DNA of 64,000 bases, from positions 62,001 through 126,000 of the forward strand of contig NZ_JADKPR010000001.1 of the NCBI RefSeq assembly GCF_015351475.1, given 5' to 3'. Every line of letters starts with the position of its first letter. Position 1 is the stretch's first letter. The position numbers and the translations under genes are program-made. The stretch comes from Flavobacterium sp. HJJ (GTDB lineage: Bacteria > Bacteroidota > Bacteroidia > Flavobacteriales > Flavobacteriaceae). The notes under the pieces are model-generated. The model had not been told where the DNA came from and did no database searches. It worked only from the letters and a program-made list of their open reading frames with translations. This document shows, piece by piece, positions 41,880-50,631 of this stretch.

Positions 41880-43010
41880 TTAAATTAAAGTCAGCAAATA
41901 ACCAATGATTGAACCGCCCAAAACTACAAAAACACTATTCATTTTCTTGTAACCAAATGTTATAGAAATACTCAAAACGGCAATCAAAATTGTACGCCAA
42001 TCAGTAATTGTATCTTTTCCCATATCAAAACAAACAGCTGTAATAATTGCAACCGAAGCCACATTAACGGCATCCAAAAATACCGAAAACAATTCTGAAT
42101 CCCGCATTTTCTTTACAAGTGGATTGAGCAATGCTACAAATACAAATGACGGAAGAAATATCGCAACTGTCGAAACGATCGCTCCTGTCAAACCGTTGAT
42201 TTGATAACCGATAAATGTCACCGAAGAAAAAACAGGACCAGGCGTAAATTGTCCTACTGCAATGGCATCTATCAATTGCTGTCGTGTCAAAATTCCTGTT
42301 GAAACCAATTCGGAGTCGAGAAATGCAAACAGTACATAACCGCTACCGTAAAGTATTGCACCGATTTTAAGAAAAATCAAAAACAGCTTTCCGTTGCTCG
42401 TAGAAAGCATCGTTTGGTCATTTATCTGCAAAAATGCCAATGGCAAAAAAACATTTAATTTGTTTGATTTACTGTTTTGCCAATAGGACAAAAACAACGC
42501 AAAAAATCCCGCACCAAACATCAGGTAAATTTCGTTGGAGCCAATCATGGAACCAATCAATACAATCAACCCGATAATCACAAGTTCGATTGATTTCATG
42601 GATTTTTTTGCCAAAGGAAAAACAGCACCAAGAATAATTGCAATAATAGCCGGTTTTATTCCGTAAATGAAAGGCTGTACTTCGGGAAGGTGACCGTATT
42701 CTTTATACAGCCATGCAAAAATACCCGTAATAAAAACAGCTGGAAGAATAAAACAAAGCCCTGCTATGATTAAACCTTTCCAACCGCCTTTTTCGTGCCC
42801 GATATGGATAGCCATTTCGGTGCTGTTGGGACCGGGAATCAGGTTTGTTGCACCTATTAAATCCAAAAAATGCTGTTCGCTAAGCCATTTTCTTTTTACA
42901 ACCACTTCTTCCTGCATCATCGCAATGTGTGCCGCAGGCCCGCCAAAAGCAGTAACACCTAACCTCAAAAACAGCTTTGCGATTTCTTTTAGGTTTTGGT
43001 TATTGTTCAT
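41880..43010 (-). CDS. chrA: ChrA-family chromate transporter
   Basis: 376 residues with the start at 43010 (MNNNQNLKE); a longer frame from 43070 adds residues from repeat DNA. Two tandem CHR domains: first with FGGPAAHIAMMQEE (about 20-33) and NLIPGPNST, second with GSGYVLFAF and VGQFTPGPVFSS. Ten or so membrane helices. ChrA proteins export chromate or related oxyanions in exchange for other ions. It stands at the edge of the cassette-like array. Promoter sequence not evident. Confidence 0.92.
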   Translation of the reverse strand: MNNNQNLKEIAKLFLRLGVTAFGGPAAHIAMMQEEVVVKRKWLSEQHFLDLIGATNLIPGPNSTEMAIHIGHEKGGWKGLIIAGLCFILPAVFITGIFAWLYKEYGHLPEVQPFIYGIKPAIIAIILGAVFPLAKKSMKSIELVIIGLIVLIGSMIGSNEIYLMFGAGFFALFLSYWQNSKSNKLNVFLPLAFLQINDQTMLSTSNGKLFLIFLKIGAILYGSGYVLFAFLDSELVSTGILTRQQLIDAIAVGQFTPGPVFSSVTFIGYQINGLTGAIVSTVAIFLPSFVFVALLNPLVKKMRDSELFSVFLDAVNVASVAIITAVCFDMGKDTITDWRTILIAVLSISITFGYKKMNSVFVVLGGSIIGYLLTLI

Positions 43011-43057
43011 CTTCGATAGAATTTCTTGAAACGTGATTATTTCAAACTGATAATGTT

Positions 43058-43140
43058 CCCGATGGCACATATATACACAACGATAGAGCAGAATTTTATT
43101 GTGTGCTATCGTTGCCGAGACATATCAAGGTCGTTCGGGT
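43058..43140. repeat. Cassette-type palindromic repeat 1
   Basis: Starts CCCGAT and ends CGTTCGGGT, with an inner CGATAGAGCAGAATT and GTGTGCTATCG complement. About 40 bases (ACACATATATAC to GTGTGCTATC) are shared with the repeat at 43603. It lies between the chrA start and the lipoprotein gene. Confidence 0.75.
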
Positions 43141-43177
43141 ATTAAACCAAACCGCTGTTAGTAACAAATTTTATTTA

Positions 43178-43534
43178 TTAAGTACATGTAATTGATACTT
43201 CAGTTTTTTTTTGACCTTTAAAAAATGTAATTGTTAATAAGCAAATGTCTTTTTCTTCTGAAGAACAGTTGTTTTCAATATAATATTCTAAATAATTAGC
43301 ATTGTCCGATTTCGAAAATTTATCAGGTTTTCCTAAAGTTTCAAGTACTGATTCGAGTGTACTACTTTCAATTTTCAGCTCTTTGATTAACACTTCTGTT
43401 TTTTCAATAGTCCTAACGCCATTGCAAGCATTTTTATCAGATTTCCATTCTGATAAATATTCAGAATTGTTTTTTTGGCAACTTTGAATAAATAAAGAAC
43501 ATATAAAAATCAACATTAAACTAGTTTTCTTCAT
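43178..43534 (-). CDS. Small lipoprotein
   Basis: 118 residues with a lipoprotein signal (LIFICSLFIQSCQK; lipobox SC at 19). The mature part has pairs of cysteines (NNCSSEEKDIC) and a strand-rich end. No family recognised. It is one of the single-gene units of the cassette-like array, flanked by related palindromic repeats on both sides. Confidence 0.65.
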   Translation of the reverse strand: MKKTSLMLIFICSLFIQSCQKNNSEYLSEWKSDKNACNGVRTIEKTEVLIKELKIESSTLESVLETLGKPDKFSKSDNANYLEYYIENNCSSEEKDICLLTITFFKGQKKTEVSITCT

Positions 43535-43602
43535 TTTTGTTTTGAATAATTATATATAGTATGAAACGAATACGTCTGAAATTTGCTACTAACTTTTAAT
43601 AC

Positions 43603-43676
43603 ACCCGATAACACATATATACGCAACGATAGAGCAGAATTTTATTGTGTGCTATCTTAGATATCTGCTTGGGCGG
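43603..43676. repeat. Cassette-type palindromic repeat 2
   Basis: Begins CCCGATAACACATATATACGC and shares the AACGATAGAGCAGAATT and GTGTGCTATC core with repeat 1; the right end has diverged. It separates the lipoprotein and the membrane-protein gene. Confidence 0.75.
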
Positions 43677-43694
43677 GATGTCAGAATATGCAGT

Positions 43695-44345
43695 TTAATT
43701 CAAAATTTTAATTGTCAGCCAAAAAACAAAAAATATTCCGCTAATTATTAAAATTCGATTTCCTTGTTTTCTATCATTTTCTGAATAAGCATAAATTCGG
43801 TTTCCATTTGGTAACGTTTTTTTATAAGTTAGCAAATGCCAACCAATAAAAATCCCCAAGAATCCGCCCAAGAATGCAGTTAAATATCCTAAAATAATGT
43901 AAACCTTTTGACCTTCTTCGGGCTTTGATAATTCTACAATTCGTTGTTGTTTAATTTTTTCGATTTCCTCGGGTGTAATTTCTTTGCCTCTTTCTTTAAG
44001 TAATTTTTTAGCAAGTGAAACATCAAATTTATTCCATTCATCGCTCTTTGAAACTACATCAATTAATTCGTCATCAGAAAAACTCAACAAATAATAATCT
44101 TCATCAATATCATTAATTTCATTTACCGCTTTATCCGTTAAAATTTTGTTGGCTTTTTCAAAATCACTTTTCTTGAGTTTTATGCAATATTCTTTTCCAA
44201 AACCATTGTTAGCAAAGGTTGGATCAAAACTCAAAGAATTATCTTCTAACAAAAATTCAATGTTTTGTTCAGCTATTAATTCGCCTAATTCTTTTGCTGA
44301 ATTTTGGTCGTTAAATTTTTCAAATGTTATAAACTCTTCTTTCAT
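43695..44345 (-). CDS. Membrane protein with DUF2007-like N-terminus
   Basis: 216 residues from the ATG at 44345 (MKEEFITFEKF); the one at 44363 adds six residues. Residues 1-75 look like the DUF2007 signal-transducing domain (FITFEKFNDQNSAKELGELIAEQNIEFLL). A central acidic linker (DDELIDVVSKSDEW) is followed by two C-terminal membrane helices (about 150-172 and 195-213). No catalytic motif. Another single-gene cassette. Confidence 0.55.
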   Translation of the reverse strand: MKEEFITFEKFNDQNSAKELGELIAEQNIEFLLEDNSLSFDPTFANNGFGKEYCIKLKKSDFEKANKILTDKAVNEINDIDEDYYLLSFSDDELIDVVSKSDEWNKFDVSLAKKLLKERGKEITPEEIEKIKQQRIVELSKPEEGQKVYIILGYLTAFLGGFLGIFIGWHLLTYKKTLPNGNRIYAYSENDRKQGNRILIISGIFFVFWLTIKILN

Positions 44346-44530
44346 AAATATTTTGTTTTTCAACTAATTGTTAAAGTAATAAAATAATCTTTCTCGGTAG
44401 TTGTTGCTTTGTATTTTGTTGACATACCATTCTTTATTCTTACAAATACAAGAAGTGTAGCATTTAATTGTGCTTTTTGAATGGTCTAATTTTATATACT
44501 TTGTTTGCTTCACTTTGCGGGCAGAGAATG

Positions 44531-44602
44531 CACCCGAGCGATAGCGAACTGACGAAGTAATTCTGCGCTATCGTTACCGAGACATATCAAGGGCGTTCGG
44601 GT
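44531..44602. repeat. Cassette-type palindromic repeat 3
   Basis: Starts CACCCGAGCGATAGCGAA and ends TCAAGGGCGTTCGGGT, with GCGATAGCG and CGCTATCG complementary. The right half (CGTTACCGAGACATATCAA) matches repeat 1. Confidence 0.75.
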
Positions 44603-44692
44603 TTTATTTTTTCGTACTATTATTATAAAATTTGCCGTCTTACTTTTTGTTTATAACCTCGTGTTGTTTAAACAAAAAATCTTCTTCAAGTA

Positions 44693-45151
44693 TCATTTGA
44701 ATTTATCAGTTTTATAAACATTTGGGTTAAAAAGTTCCATATACAGTTCTGGATTTGGTAATTTAATAAATCCATACTTTTCGTAAAGCCAATCTGCTGT
44801 CGAAGTCAATAAAATCCATCGTCTCAATCCTTGTAAATTTGGGTGTCCCATTACAGCCTCCATCAGTTTTTTTGAAAGTCCTTGCCCGCGATAATTGTCT
44901 AAAACATAAATGTCGCCTAAATATGCAATAGTAGAAAAGTCGGATATTATCCTTGCAAACCCAATTTGTTTGTTGTTATGAAATAATCCGAAATTTAGAG
45001 AATTATCAACAGAAGCCTTAACCCTTTCAAAAGGAATGCTGTCACTCCAGCCTGAATATTTTGATAGGAAGTCGTGGATAGCAGAAATATCCATTTTTGA
45101 CTTGTCTGTCGTTATTGTAAAATTATCAAAAGTGATTTCAATTATTTCCAT
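44693..45151 (-). CDS. GNAT-family N-acetyltransferase
   Basis: 152 residues. Motif A of the GNAT fold is IYVLDNYRGQGLSKKLMEAVM (about 78-98; Q/RxxGxG/A binding acetyl-CoA pyrophosphate), followed by the WILLTSTADWLYEKYGF motif B region. It resembles the aminoglycoside/ornithine-type small GNATs of unknown acceptor. It is 51 bp downstream of the TPR gene with no repeat between, so those two may form one cassette. Confidence 0.85.
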   Translation of the reverse strand: MEIIEITFDNFTITTDKSKMDISAIHDFLSKYSGWSDSIPFERVKASVDNSLNFGLFHNNKQIGFARIISDFSTIAYLGDIYVLDNYRGQGLSKKLMEAVMGHPNLQGLRRWILLTSTADWLYEKYGFIKLPNPELYMELFNPNVYKTDKFK

Positions 45152-45202
45152 TTCGATTTAATTTCAGTTTCTGTTATTAGTTATTATGTTCAGTTATTCT
45201 TC

Positions 45203-46339
45203 TTATTTAGCTGATATTGAAGTCACTGTTGGCTGAATTTTTCCTTCAAGAATATCAATTACACTTTTCTTCAAGTCTTCATATTTAAAGTTATCGTTAA
45301 AACCAATGTTGAATGTCGAATGAGTATCTCCTTTTGTTCGACAGAGTAAATATTTTACGCCCCCTTGTTCTAATGAAATTCGAGAAAATTCTGTCTGAAT
45401 TCTATATTCTATTTTGCCTTCTTGATTTACAACATAGAACAGATGCTTGTTGTATATGCCTTTTGAGCCGTCTTCATATCTTTCAAAAGCTTGGATTAAT
45501 TTGTCATCCCATTTGAACTGATCGAAACAAAACATATCTTTTAAATTGTCTTTTAATTTATTGTTCTTGTGAGCTTCATACAATTTATCTTTATATGGTT
45601 TTGCTTTGTCATACTCTTTTCTATAATAATATATTTGAATAAGTTTAGCATATGCGTGATAGTCTGCCGGGTCTAATTGCAAAAGTTCAACAAAAGCCGA
45701 TTCAGCTTTTTCATAGTCCCCTTTTATAGATTCAAGAAGTCCTATATTAAATAATGCATTTATATATGATTTCGATTTTTTGTCAATTTTTGATTTTGCG
45801 ACATAAAATGCCTCTAGAGCTTTGTCGTTATTTTTCTGGTCAGAATAAATTTGAGCTATAAACGAATAAGGTCTGTCAGAACAATCCTTTTGTTCAGTGG
45901 CCTTTTTGTATGCTTCTAATGCTAAATCTAATTTTTCTAAATTATAGTAGGAATCACCAAGTCCGCTATAAAATTCTGCATCATCCGATTTTAAATTAAT
46001 TGCTGATTGAAAACTTTTTACAGCTTCACCATATTTTTGCATATAATTTAAAGCAGATGCCTTAATGTAAAATGATGCAGGATCTTTTGAATCTTTATCT
46101 ATGGATAAATTCATAAACTTGATACAATTATTATCGTCTTCTTTCATATAATAAGCAAGTCCGGTATAATATAATGACTTTGCGGAATAGTCACTAGATT
46201 TAGAAGCGTGCTCAATAATTTTATCGAATTGTCTATTATCAGATAAAATTTTCAGATCTGTAGTTGTTTTGTCTTGAGCAAAAAATGTCAAGCTAGAATT
46301 TATCAGAACAAGTGTTGCTAAAATATTTTTAATTGTCAT
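45203..46339 (-). CDS. Secreted tetratricopeptide-repeat protein
   Basis: 378 residues with a signal peptide (ILATLVLINSSLTFFAQ). At least six TPR units span about 30-260 (for example AEFYSGLGDSYYNLEKLDLALEAYKKAT and ALFNIGLLESIKGDYEKAESAFVEL), then a beta-rich C-terminal domain of about 100 residues. TPR proteins bind partners; no partner is visible. It belongs to the cassette-like region. Confidence 0.8.
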   Translation of the reverse strand: MTIKNILATLVLINSSLTFFAQDKTTTDLKILSDNRQFDKIIEHASKSSDYSAKSLYYTGLAYYMKEDDNNCIKFMNLSIDKDSKDPASFYIKASALNYMQKYGEAVKSFQSAINLKSDDAEFYSGLGDSYYNLEKLDLALEAYKKATEQKDCSDRPYSFIAQIYSDQKNNDKALEAFYVAKSKIDKKSKSYINALFNIGLLESIKGDYEKAESAFVELLQLDPADYHAYAKLIQIYYYRKEYDKAKPYKDKLYEAHKNNKLKDNLKDMFCFDQFKWDDKLIQAFERYEDGSKGIYNKHLFYVVNQEGKIEYRIQTEFSRISLEQGGVKYLLCRTKGDTHSTFNIGFNDNFKYEDLKKSVIDILEGKIQPTVTSISAK

Positions 46340-46372
46340 TATGCAGTAAATTTTATAATTGAGGATGACACT

Positions 46373-46468
46373 TTATTTTTTCACATAATAATTCCAAGTT
46401 AGTTCGGTTTGTCCTAAAAAATGAGTAGAAGTTAGGATTGTTAGAAGGATTAAAATAGTTCTTGTCAT
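46373..46468 (-). CDS. Signal-peptide-only small frame (remnant or peptide)
   Basis: A 31-codon frame starting at 46468 reads as a good signal peptide (TILILLTILTSTHFLGQ) plus about ten residues, then stops. It lies just upstream of the TPR gene. It may be the start of a truncated secreted-protein gene or a real small secreted peptide. Confidence 0.35.
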   Translation of the reverse strand: MTRTILILLTILTSTHFLGQTELTWNYYVKK

Positions 46469-46523
46469 TAATGTATTTCAATATTTATGATTAAGCAGTG
46501 ATTTTACAAAATTAACATCAACA

Positions 46524-46655
46524 TTAGGCCGCTTCACGACGTTGCGGATCAAAGCGGGCTGAGTTCTCTCTGCCGAAGATAATGTTTCTTCGTGAAACCG
46601 CAGCTTCCGGCTACCGGAAACTCCGCAATGTCGATGAAACGGCGGTTATTGGTAG
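46524..46655. repeat. GC-rich palindromic repeat 4
   Basis: GCCGCTTCACGACGTTGCGGA pairs with TCCGCAATGTCGATGAAACGGC across about 75 bases that contain smaller hairpins (CGAAGATAATGTTTCTTCG, TTCCGGCTACCGGAA). It separates the TPR unit from the FabZ-like gene. The sequence differs from the other repeats but the layout is the same. Confidence 0.7.
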
Positions 46656-46660
46656 GGCTA

Positions 46661-47071
46661 TTAGATTTTAACACACATCCATGTAGCTTTTAATATTTTT
46701 ACATCTCCAACGTATGCAGTCCCTGATTGTTTGATTATTTTTTCACTTAGACGAACGTTCTGGATTACAAATTTTATTTGATCGGTAAATTTTGCTGCTG
46801 CAAAAAATTCAGCATCTTCAATACTAACAAGACCAAATATTCCGTCAGTAATTCCTAAAAGTTTCACGCCTGCGCCACCGCATTGTGCCATTGATTCTAT
46901 TAGAATTGTCCCAGGAACAAAATTGAATTCAGGGAAACTTCCTTTTAGCCAATTGTCTTCTTTATCAAATGTCTTTAAGCCAACGATTGTTTCGGAAGTG
47001 AATGATGTAATTTTATCTACAAATAAAAACGGCGTTCTATGCGGAATTAAATTTTCGATTTCTGACGACAT
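46661..47071 (-). CDS. FabZ-like hotdog protein lacking the catalytic histidine
   Basis: 136 residues with the hotdog layout of 3-hydroxyacyl-ACP dehydratases: PHRTPFLFVDKI (10-21), then FVPGTILIESMAQCGGAG (about 50-67) with the Glu and Gln of FabZ. The usual GHFP is GSFP (Ser in place of the catalytic His), so normal dehydratase activity is doubtful. Single-gene cassette between two palindromic repeats. Confidence 0.75.
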   Translation of the reverse strand: MSSEIENLIPHRTPFLFVDKITSFTSETIVGLKTFDKEDNWLKGSFPEFNFVPGTILIESMAQCGGAGVKLLGITDGIFGLVSIEDAEFFAAAKFTDQIKFVIQNVRLSEKIIKQSGTAYVGDVKILKATWMCVKI

Positions 47072-47111
47072 AATTTTTTTCGGTAAGGTAGTGATTATTT
47101 CTTAAAGCATT

Positions 47112-47192
47112 ACCCACAACTTGTTGTTACTACAGCGGGTTTGAGATTAAATTAAGTCAATTGCCTAAATCTATTGTAACAAGTGTTGGCAG
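47112..47192. repeat. Cassette-type palindromic repeat 5
   Basis: ACAACTTGTTGTTAC and GTAACAAGTGTTGGCAGG are the outer arms; the centre contains TTAAATTAAGTCAA, related to AAATTAAGCC of repeats 6-8. Confidence 0.65.
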
Positions 47193-47195
47193 GTG

Positions 47196-47690
47196 TTAAT
47201 TTTCAAGTCTATCAAAGTTTCCCTTATAATAACTATACTTTTCTTCGTATGTTTTTTTGTCTAATTTTAGTTTTTGACTTTCTAAGAGCCTGTTTAAGTT
47301 TTATTTATTGGCTCTCTTATGACGATTTTTGGCTACAACTTCGTTAAATTTTTATACAATAGCTCTGCTATTTTATAAAAATTTGCCTAGTTTCACTCAA
47401 AAATCATCTAATAATAAATCTCAAAAATAAAATTTAAACAGGCTCTAAGACGTTTAATGCATTTTCATATGATTTTTTTGCTCCTTTGATGTCACTAATC
47501 TTTTCAAGAAATTCTCCTTGACTATCGAAAAGATTAGGTTCATTTGGGAATTTTAGAATTGCCCATTGAATAATTTTGATTGCTTCATTTGGTTTTTCAT
47601 TCCAAAAGCAAGTATATGCTAATTAATTCATATAATCAGAATCTAGTTTTAATAATTTCTTAGTTTCTAATTCGTTATTATAGCTAATTA
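47196..47690 (-). pseudogene. TPR protein fragment disrupted by a MITE
   Basis: The minus strand encodes ELETKKLLKLDSDYMN, a TAA stop, then LAYTCFWNEKPNEAIKIIQWA and SYENALNVL, is cut by the element at 47285-47446, and resumes in frame with ESQKLKLDKKTYEEKYSYY to TAA at 47196. The N-terminal part of the gene is missing. It is the C-terminal remnant of a TPR gene with at least a stop and an insertion. Confidence 0.8.
47285..47446. mobile_element. MITE-like element with terminal inverted repeats
   Basis: AGAGCCTGTTTAA at the left and TTAAACAGGCTCT at the right are perfect inverted ends of a 162-bp AT-rich element without coding capacity. Inner TATAAAATAGC and GCTATTGTATA form a second hairpin. 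Flanking TTA on both sides (CTTA-GAGCC, GGCTC-TTAG) may be a target duplication, though palindromic ends make its length ambiguous. Removing it rejoins the TPR reading frame. Confidence 0.8.
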
Positions 47691-47692
47691 TA

Positions 47693-47832
47693 TGCCAACG
47701 TTTGGCTAGTAGGCGATGGTCGGGGTTAAGTAATCCTAATATTTCGATTAATGACTATTTTTACAAGTACAAAACTATCTTTAAATTAAGCCTCATTCCC
47801 GACTATTGCTTACTAGCGGTTGGCAGTAGTGC
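47693..47832. repeat. Cassette-type palindromic repeat 6
   Basis: GCCAACGTTTGGCTAGTAGGCGATGG-type left arm pairs with the right arm CTATTGCTTACTAGCGGTTGG. The centre TTTCGATTAATGACTA and TTTAAATTAAGCC is almost the same as in repeat 7. Confidence 0.75.
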
Positions 47833-47837
47833 TTTTT

Positions 47838-48413
47838 TTAGATTAGTTCACGTAAATCCCATTCTTTTTTATTAAAGCCTGCATCGATTCCACCTCCGAC
47901 ATTTAGAATATGTTGCTTGGGATTAATATCGTGAAAATTTTTCTTTTCCAAAGAAGCTCCATTTCTGATTAAAAACTTAATTATTTCATATACTTCAACT
48001 TCTCCACGATAAATACCAACTGCTCTCATCAATGGCGTATTCCCATATTTATCTTGAATTTCAATTTCGGCATTTAATTCTAAAATAGTTTTTACTAAAT
48101 CTAGATCCTTTTTATGAACACATAAATGCAGAGCGGAATTTTCGTCTGCTCTTTTATTTCCTTTATGATTTATTTCAATTCCACAACTGACAAGAAAAGT
48201 TACAAGTTCTATTTTGTCATATTTAAAATCAGTATGGTTTTTTATATAATATTCCAATATGTTTATTCCATCGTAAGAATCAGTTGCTATGAAATTTTGT
48301 CCCTTTTGCTTTTGGTATTGTAATTTTTTAAAATCATTTATACGCAAAAGTTCTATTATCTCTTCAAAGGTTAGTTTTGGGATTTCTTTTGTCTTAAAAA
48401 ATGGTATTTTCAT
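47838..48413 (-). CDS. Ankyrin-repeat protein
   Basis: 191 residues, cytoplasmic. Three to four ankyrin repeats span about 45-170: NILEYYIKNH, NSALHLCVHKKDLDLVKTILE (about 93-113) and NTPLMRAVGIYRGEVEVYEII (about 123-143). Ankyrin repeats bind proteins; the partner is unknown. Single-gene cassette with repeats 6 and 7 at its ends. Confidence 0.85.
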   Translation of the reverse strand: MKIPFFKTKEIPKLTFEEIIELLRINDFKKLQYQKQKGQNFIATDSYDGINILEYYIKNHTDFKYDKIELVTFLVSCGIEINHKGNKRADENSALHLCVHKKDLDLVKTILELNAEIEIQDKYGNTPLMRAVGIYRGEVEVYEIIKFLIRNGASLEKKNFHDINPKQHILNVGGGIDAGFNKKEWDLRELI

Positions 48414-48439
48414 TTTATGTTTTTCTACGGGCGCATTAC

Positions 48440-48570
48440 TGCCAACGTTTGGCAGCTTGGCGATATGGCAGATTAAGGAAGCCTAATCTTTCGATTAATG
48501 ACTAATTTTCCAAGTACAAAACCAACTTTAAATTAAGCCAAATCCCGCCATATTGCCAAGTATAGTGCTT
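48440..48570. repeat. Cassette-type palindromic repeat 7
   Basis: GCAGCTTGGCGATATGGC pairs with GCCATATTGCCAAGTATAG. The centre CTTTCGATTAATGACTAATT and TTTAAATTAAGCC is nearly the same as in repeat 6, and it also begins GCCAACGTTTGGC. Confidence 0.75.
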
Positions 48571-48574
48571 GAAG

Positions 48575-49093
48575 CTAATTAATAGTCAAATTGTCAATCA
48601 TTTGTCGTAATAATGTAGCATTTTCGGCGGTAATATTTGTTTTTTTATTAAGGGAAATGATAAATATTTTGTTTTTTAAAGTTATTGTACACCACTTCCA
48701 ATAATTATCACTTTCTTTTATATCACATTCTAAAAGATTGTCATACTTTGACTTATATGAGTTAAAATCTTTATCTTCTAATTTAATCGAGAAATAATCA
48801 TTAAAATAATTTTTCATCAAAGTAATAGTTTCTTCTTTCGAAAATTTTTTGTCAACTATATAATTACTTATAGTGATATTATTCTCTTCTTTTTCGTTAC
48901 TGTCTTGGCTTTTGTTAAAAATGGTAACTATGCCTTCTTTATCCTCTTCAGTGATATAATTTTCTGGGTAATAAATACTATAGGAATTATTTTTTGGACT
49001 AAATATTTTCACATTTGTGTTTGGTTGATTTTGTCCAATCAAAAGATTTATTGTAAAAAGTGTAAATAGAATTAAGTATTTGTTTTTTTTCAT
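48575..49093 (-). CDS. Secreted protein of unknown function
   Basis: Start at 49093 (MKKNKYLIL) gives a clean signal peptide ending at LLIGQ; the 49120 ATG adds nine residues. 172 residues. The mature part begins NVKIFSPKNNSYSIYYPENY, resembling PsbP/DUF1795-like proteins that bind at the cell envelope. Strand-rich, no catalytic motif. Single-gene cassette. Confidence 0.6.
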   Translation of the reverse strand: MKKNKYLILFTLFTINLLIGQNQPNTNVKIFSPKNNSYSIYYPENYITEEDKEGIVTIFNKSQDSNEKEENNITISNYIVDKKFSKEETITLMKNYFNDYFSIKLEDKDFNSYKSKYDNLLECDIKESDNYWKWCTITLKNKIFIISLNKKTNITAENATLLRQMIDNLTIN

Positions 49094-49116
49094 TCTTGTT
49101 CGGTTTTTAGCATCAT

Positions 49117-49252
49117 ACACAACGTTCCCTTGCTACAAGAGGTTTGGGGTTAAATTAAGCCTTGTTTTCGGATTTGCCTAAACTTCCAAAATACAAGACC
49201 ATTTTCAAATTAAGCCAAATGCCCAAATCTCTTGTAGCAAGTGTTGTAGGCA
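49117..49252. repeat. Cassette-type palindromic repeat 8
   Basis: ACAACGTTCCCTTGCTACAAGAG pairs imperfectly with CTCTTGTAGCAAGTGTTGT. The centre has CTAAACTTCCAAAATACAAG and TCAAATTAAGCC, related to repeats 6 and 7. Confidence 0.75.
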
Positions 49253-49253
49253 G

Positions 49254-50612
49254 TTATATATCCTCAATTACAAAATAATCTTCATCATCTTCTAATTTAT
49301 TGTAAATATCATTTTCAATAATATCTAATAGTTTCTTAATTATGTTTGCTTCTTTCAAATTTTTATTTTCAAGTTCTGCGTTTTCATTTTTTACAATTTC
49401 TTCTTTTAACCTCAAATAAGCATATGCTTTTAAAAATAAATTATTAAATCTATATAAGTTAGAATTCTCATCATATATTAGAATTTCACTTCTTGTTGGC
49501 GAACATAATTCTGTAAGAAATTTTGAAAAATTTGCTTCATTTATTTGACTTTTATTCATTTGATTGAATATTTCAGAATGTGAAAATTCATCTTTATTTA
49601 TCTCTAAGCAATTTTCCAAAATTACTTTTGGGATGTTAATTTTTGTCCCATTTCCAACTTTAATTGATTTATCAAATTCAGCTTTAAGAGTATCTGATTT
49701 TTCTTCAACTAATTTTGAAATTGCTTCATCCAAGTCGTCAAGATTTATTGAGACTTTAGTTTTAACCGTTTCATATATTTTTTTGTTGAAGCAAATATTT
49801 AAACAAAGTTGGTGACAAATTGAAGGTAATCCACAAGAGTATTTAATAATCTTCGATTTAACTTCTTTTGAAAATATTAAATTTAAAAGTTCTTCCCCAG
49901 TATCTATTATTCGTTCTATTTCATCAGGCTTCATATAAGGAATAAAAATTTCGGCGACACGATTATTCATTTCTCTATCGTATTCAATAACTTGTCGTGC
50001 AGTACCAACGGCTCCTAAAGCAATAATTTTCAAATCTTCGTATTCTTCGGACATATCCATAAAAACTTTCATCAATTGAGAAGTTTTAGTTCTGTCTGGG
50101 CCTTTAATTTTATGAAAGTCTTCTAAAATCCAGCAAGAATTTGAAGCACCATAGAATTTTGCTAATCGTTGAGGCGTTAATTGTGGGGGAAGTATATGTT
50201 TGGTTGTTTCTGTTTTTTGTTTTGTATAATCTCCAAGCTTTATAGTTGCTTTAATATCTGCATAACTTATGTTCAATTCGGGAGATATTTTAAAAGTTTT
50301 AGAAGAACTATTCTCATTATACAAACCTGAAAGCTGGTCAAATCCGTCAAGTATTATGTTTTCAAAAGTCATACCTTCCATACATCTTGTTGTATATGAG
50401 TTTTCGTAAGTTTGACTTATTTTATTTGTTAACAATGTTGTCTTTCCACAACCTGAATGTCCATATAATACAATTTGTTTTCCAGGTGTATTTAAGGCAT
50501 CAACAAAATGATTATTTAATTTTCCTTCTCTTTCTACAAATGTAAATTTTGCTGATGAAGTTGGTGTGAAAATTTTTTTTGTTTTATATATAATTAACTT
50601 TTCGTCTATCAT
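49254..50612 (-). CDS. AAA ATPase (ORC/Cdc6-type P-loop protein)
   Basis: 452 residues. The N-terminal ATPase has Walker A LYGHSGCGKTTLLT (about 48-61), Walker B CWILEDFHKI (about 161-170), a sensor region KIIALGAVG, and a lid with RVAEIFIPYMKPDEIE. The C-terminal half is winged-helix-like plus a charged coiled tail. It resembles AAA ATPases of defence and conflict systems in general form. It sits alone in the cassette array without an obvious effector, so no function is claimed. Confidence 0.75.
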   Translation of the reverse strand: MIDEKLIIYKTKKIFTPTSSAKFTFVEREGKLNNHFVDALNTPGKQIVLYGHSGCGKTTLLTNKISQTYENSYTTRCMEGMTFENIILDGFDQLSGLYNENSSSKTFKISPELNISYADIKATIKLGDYTKQKTETTKHILPPQLTPQRLAKFYGASNSCWILEDFHKIKGPDRTKTSQLMKVFMDMSEEYEDLKIIALGAVGTARQVIEYDREMNNRVAEIFIPYMKPDEIERIIDTGEELLNLIFSKEVKSKIIKYSCGLPSICHQLCLNICFNKKIYETVKTKVSINLDDLDEAISKLVEEKSDTLKAEFDKSIKVGNGTKINIPKVILENCLEINKDEFSHSEIFNQMNKSQINEANFSKFLTELCSPTRSEILIYDENSNLYRFNNLFLKAYAYLRLKEEIVKNENAELENKNLKEANIIKKLLDIIENDIYNKLEDDEDYFVIEDI

Positions 50613-50631
50613 TTTCGGTTATTTTTGGTCT

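Noticed and set aside
41620..41880. Possible gene in the gap before chrA
   Set aside because: Only AT-rich sequence with small inverted words such as AATCTGTG; no frame or structure worth naming.
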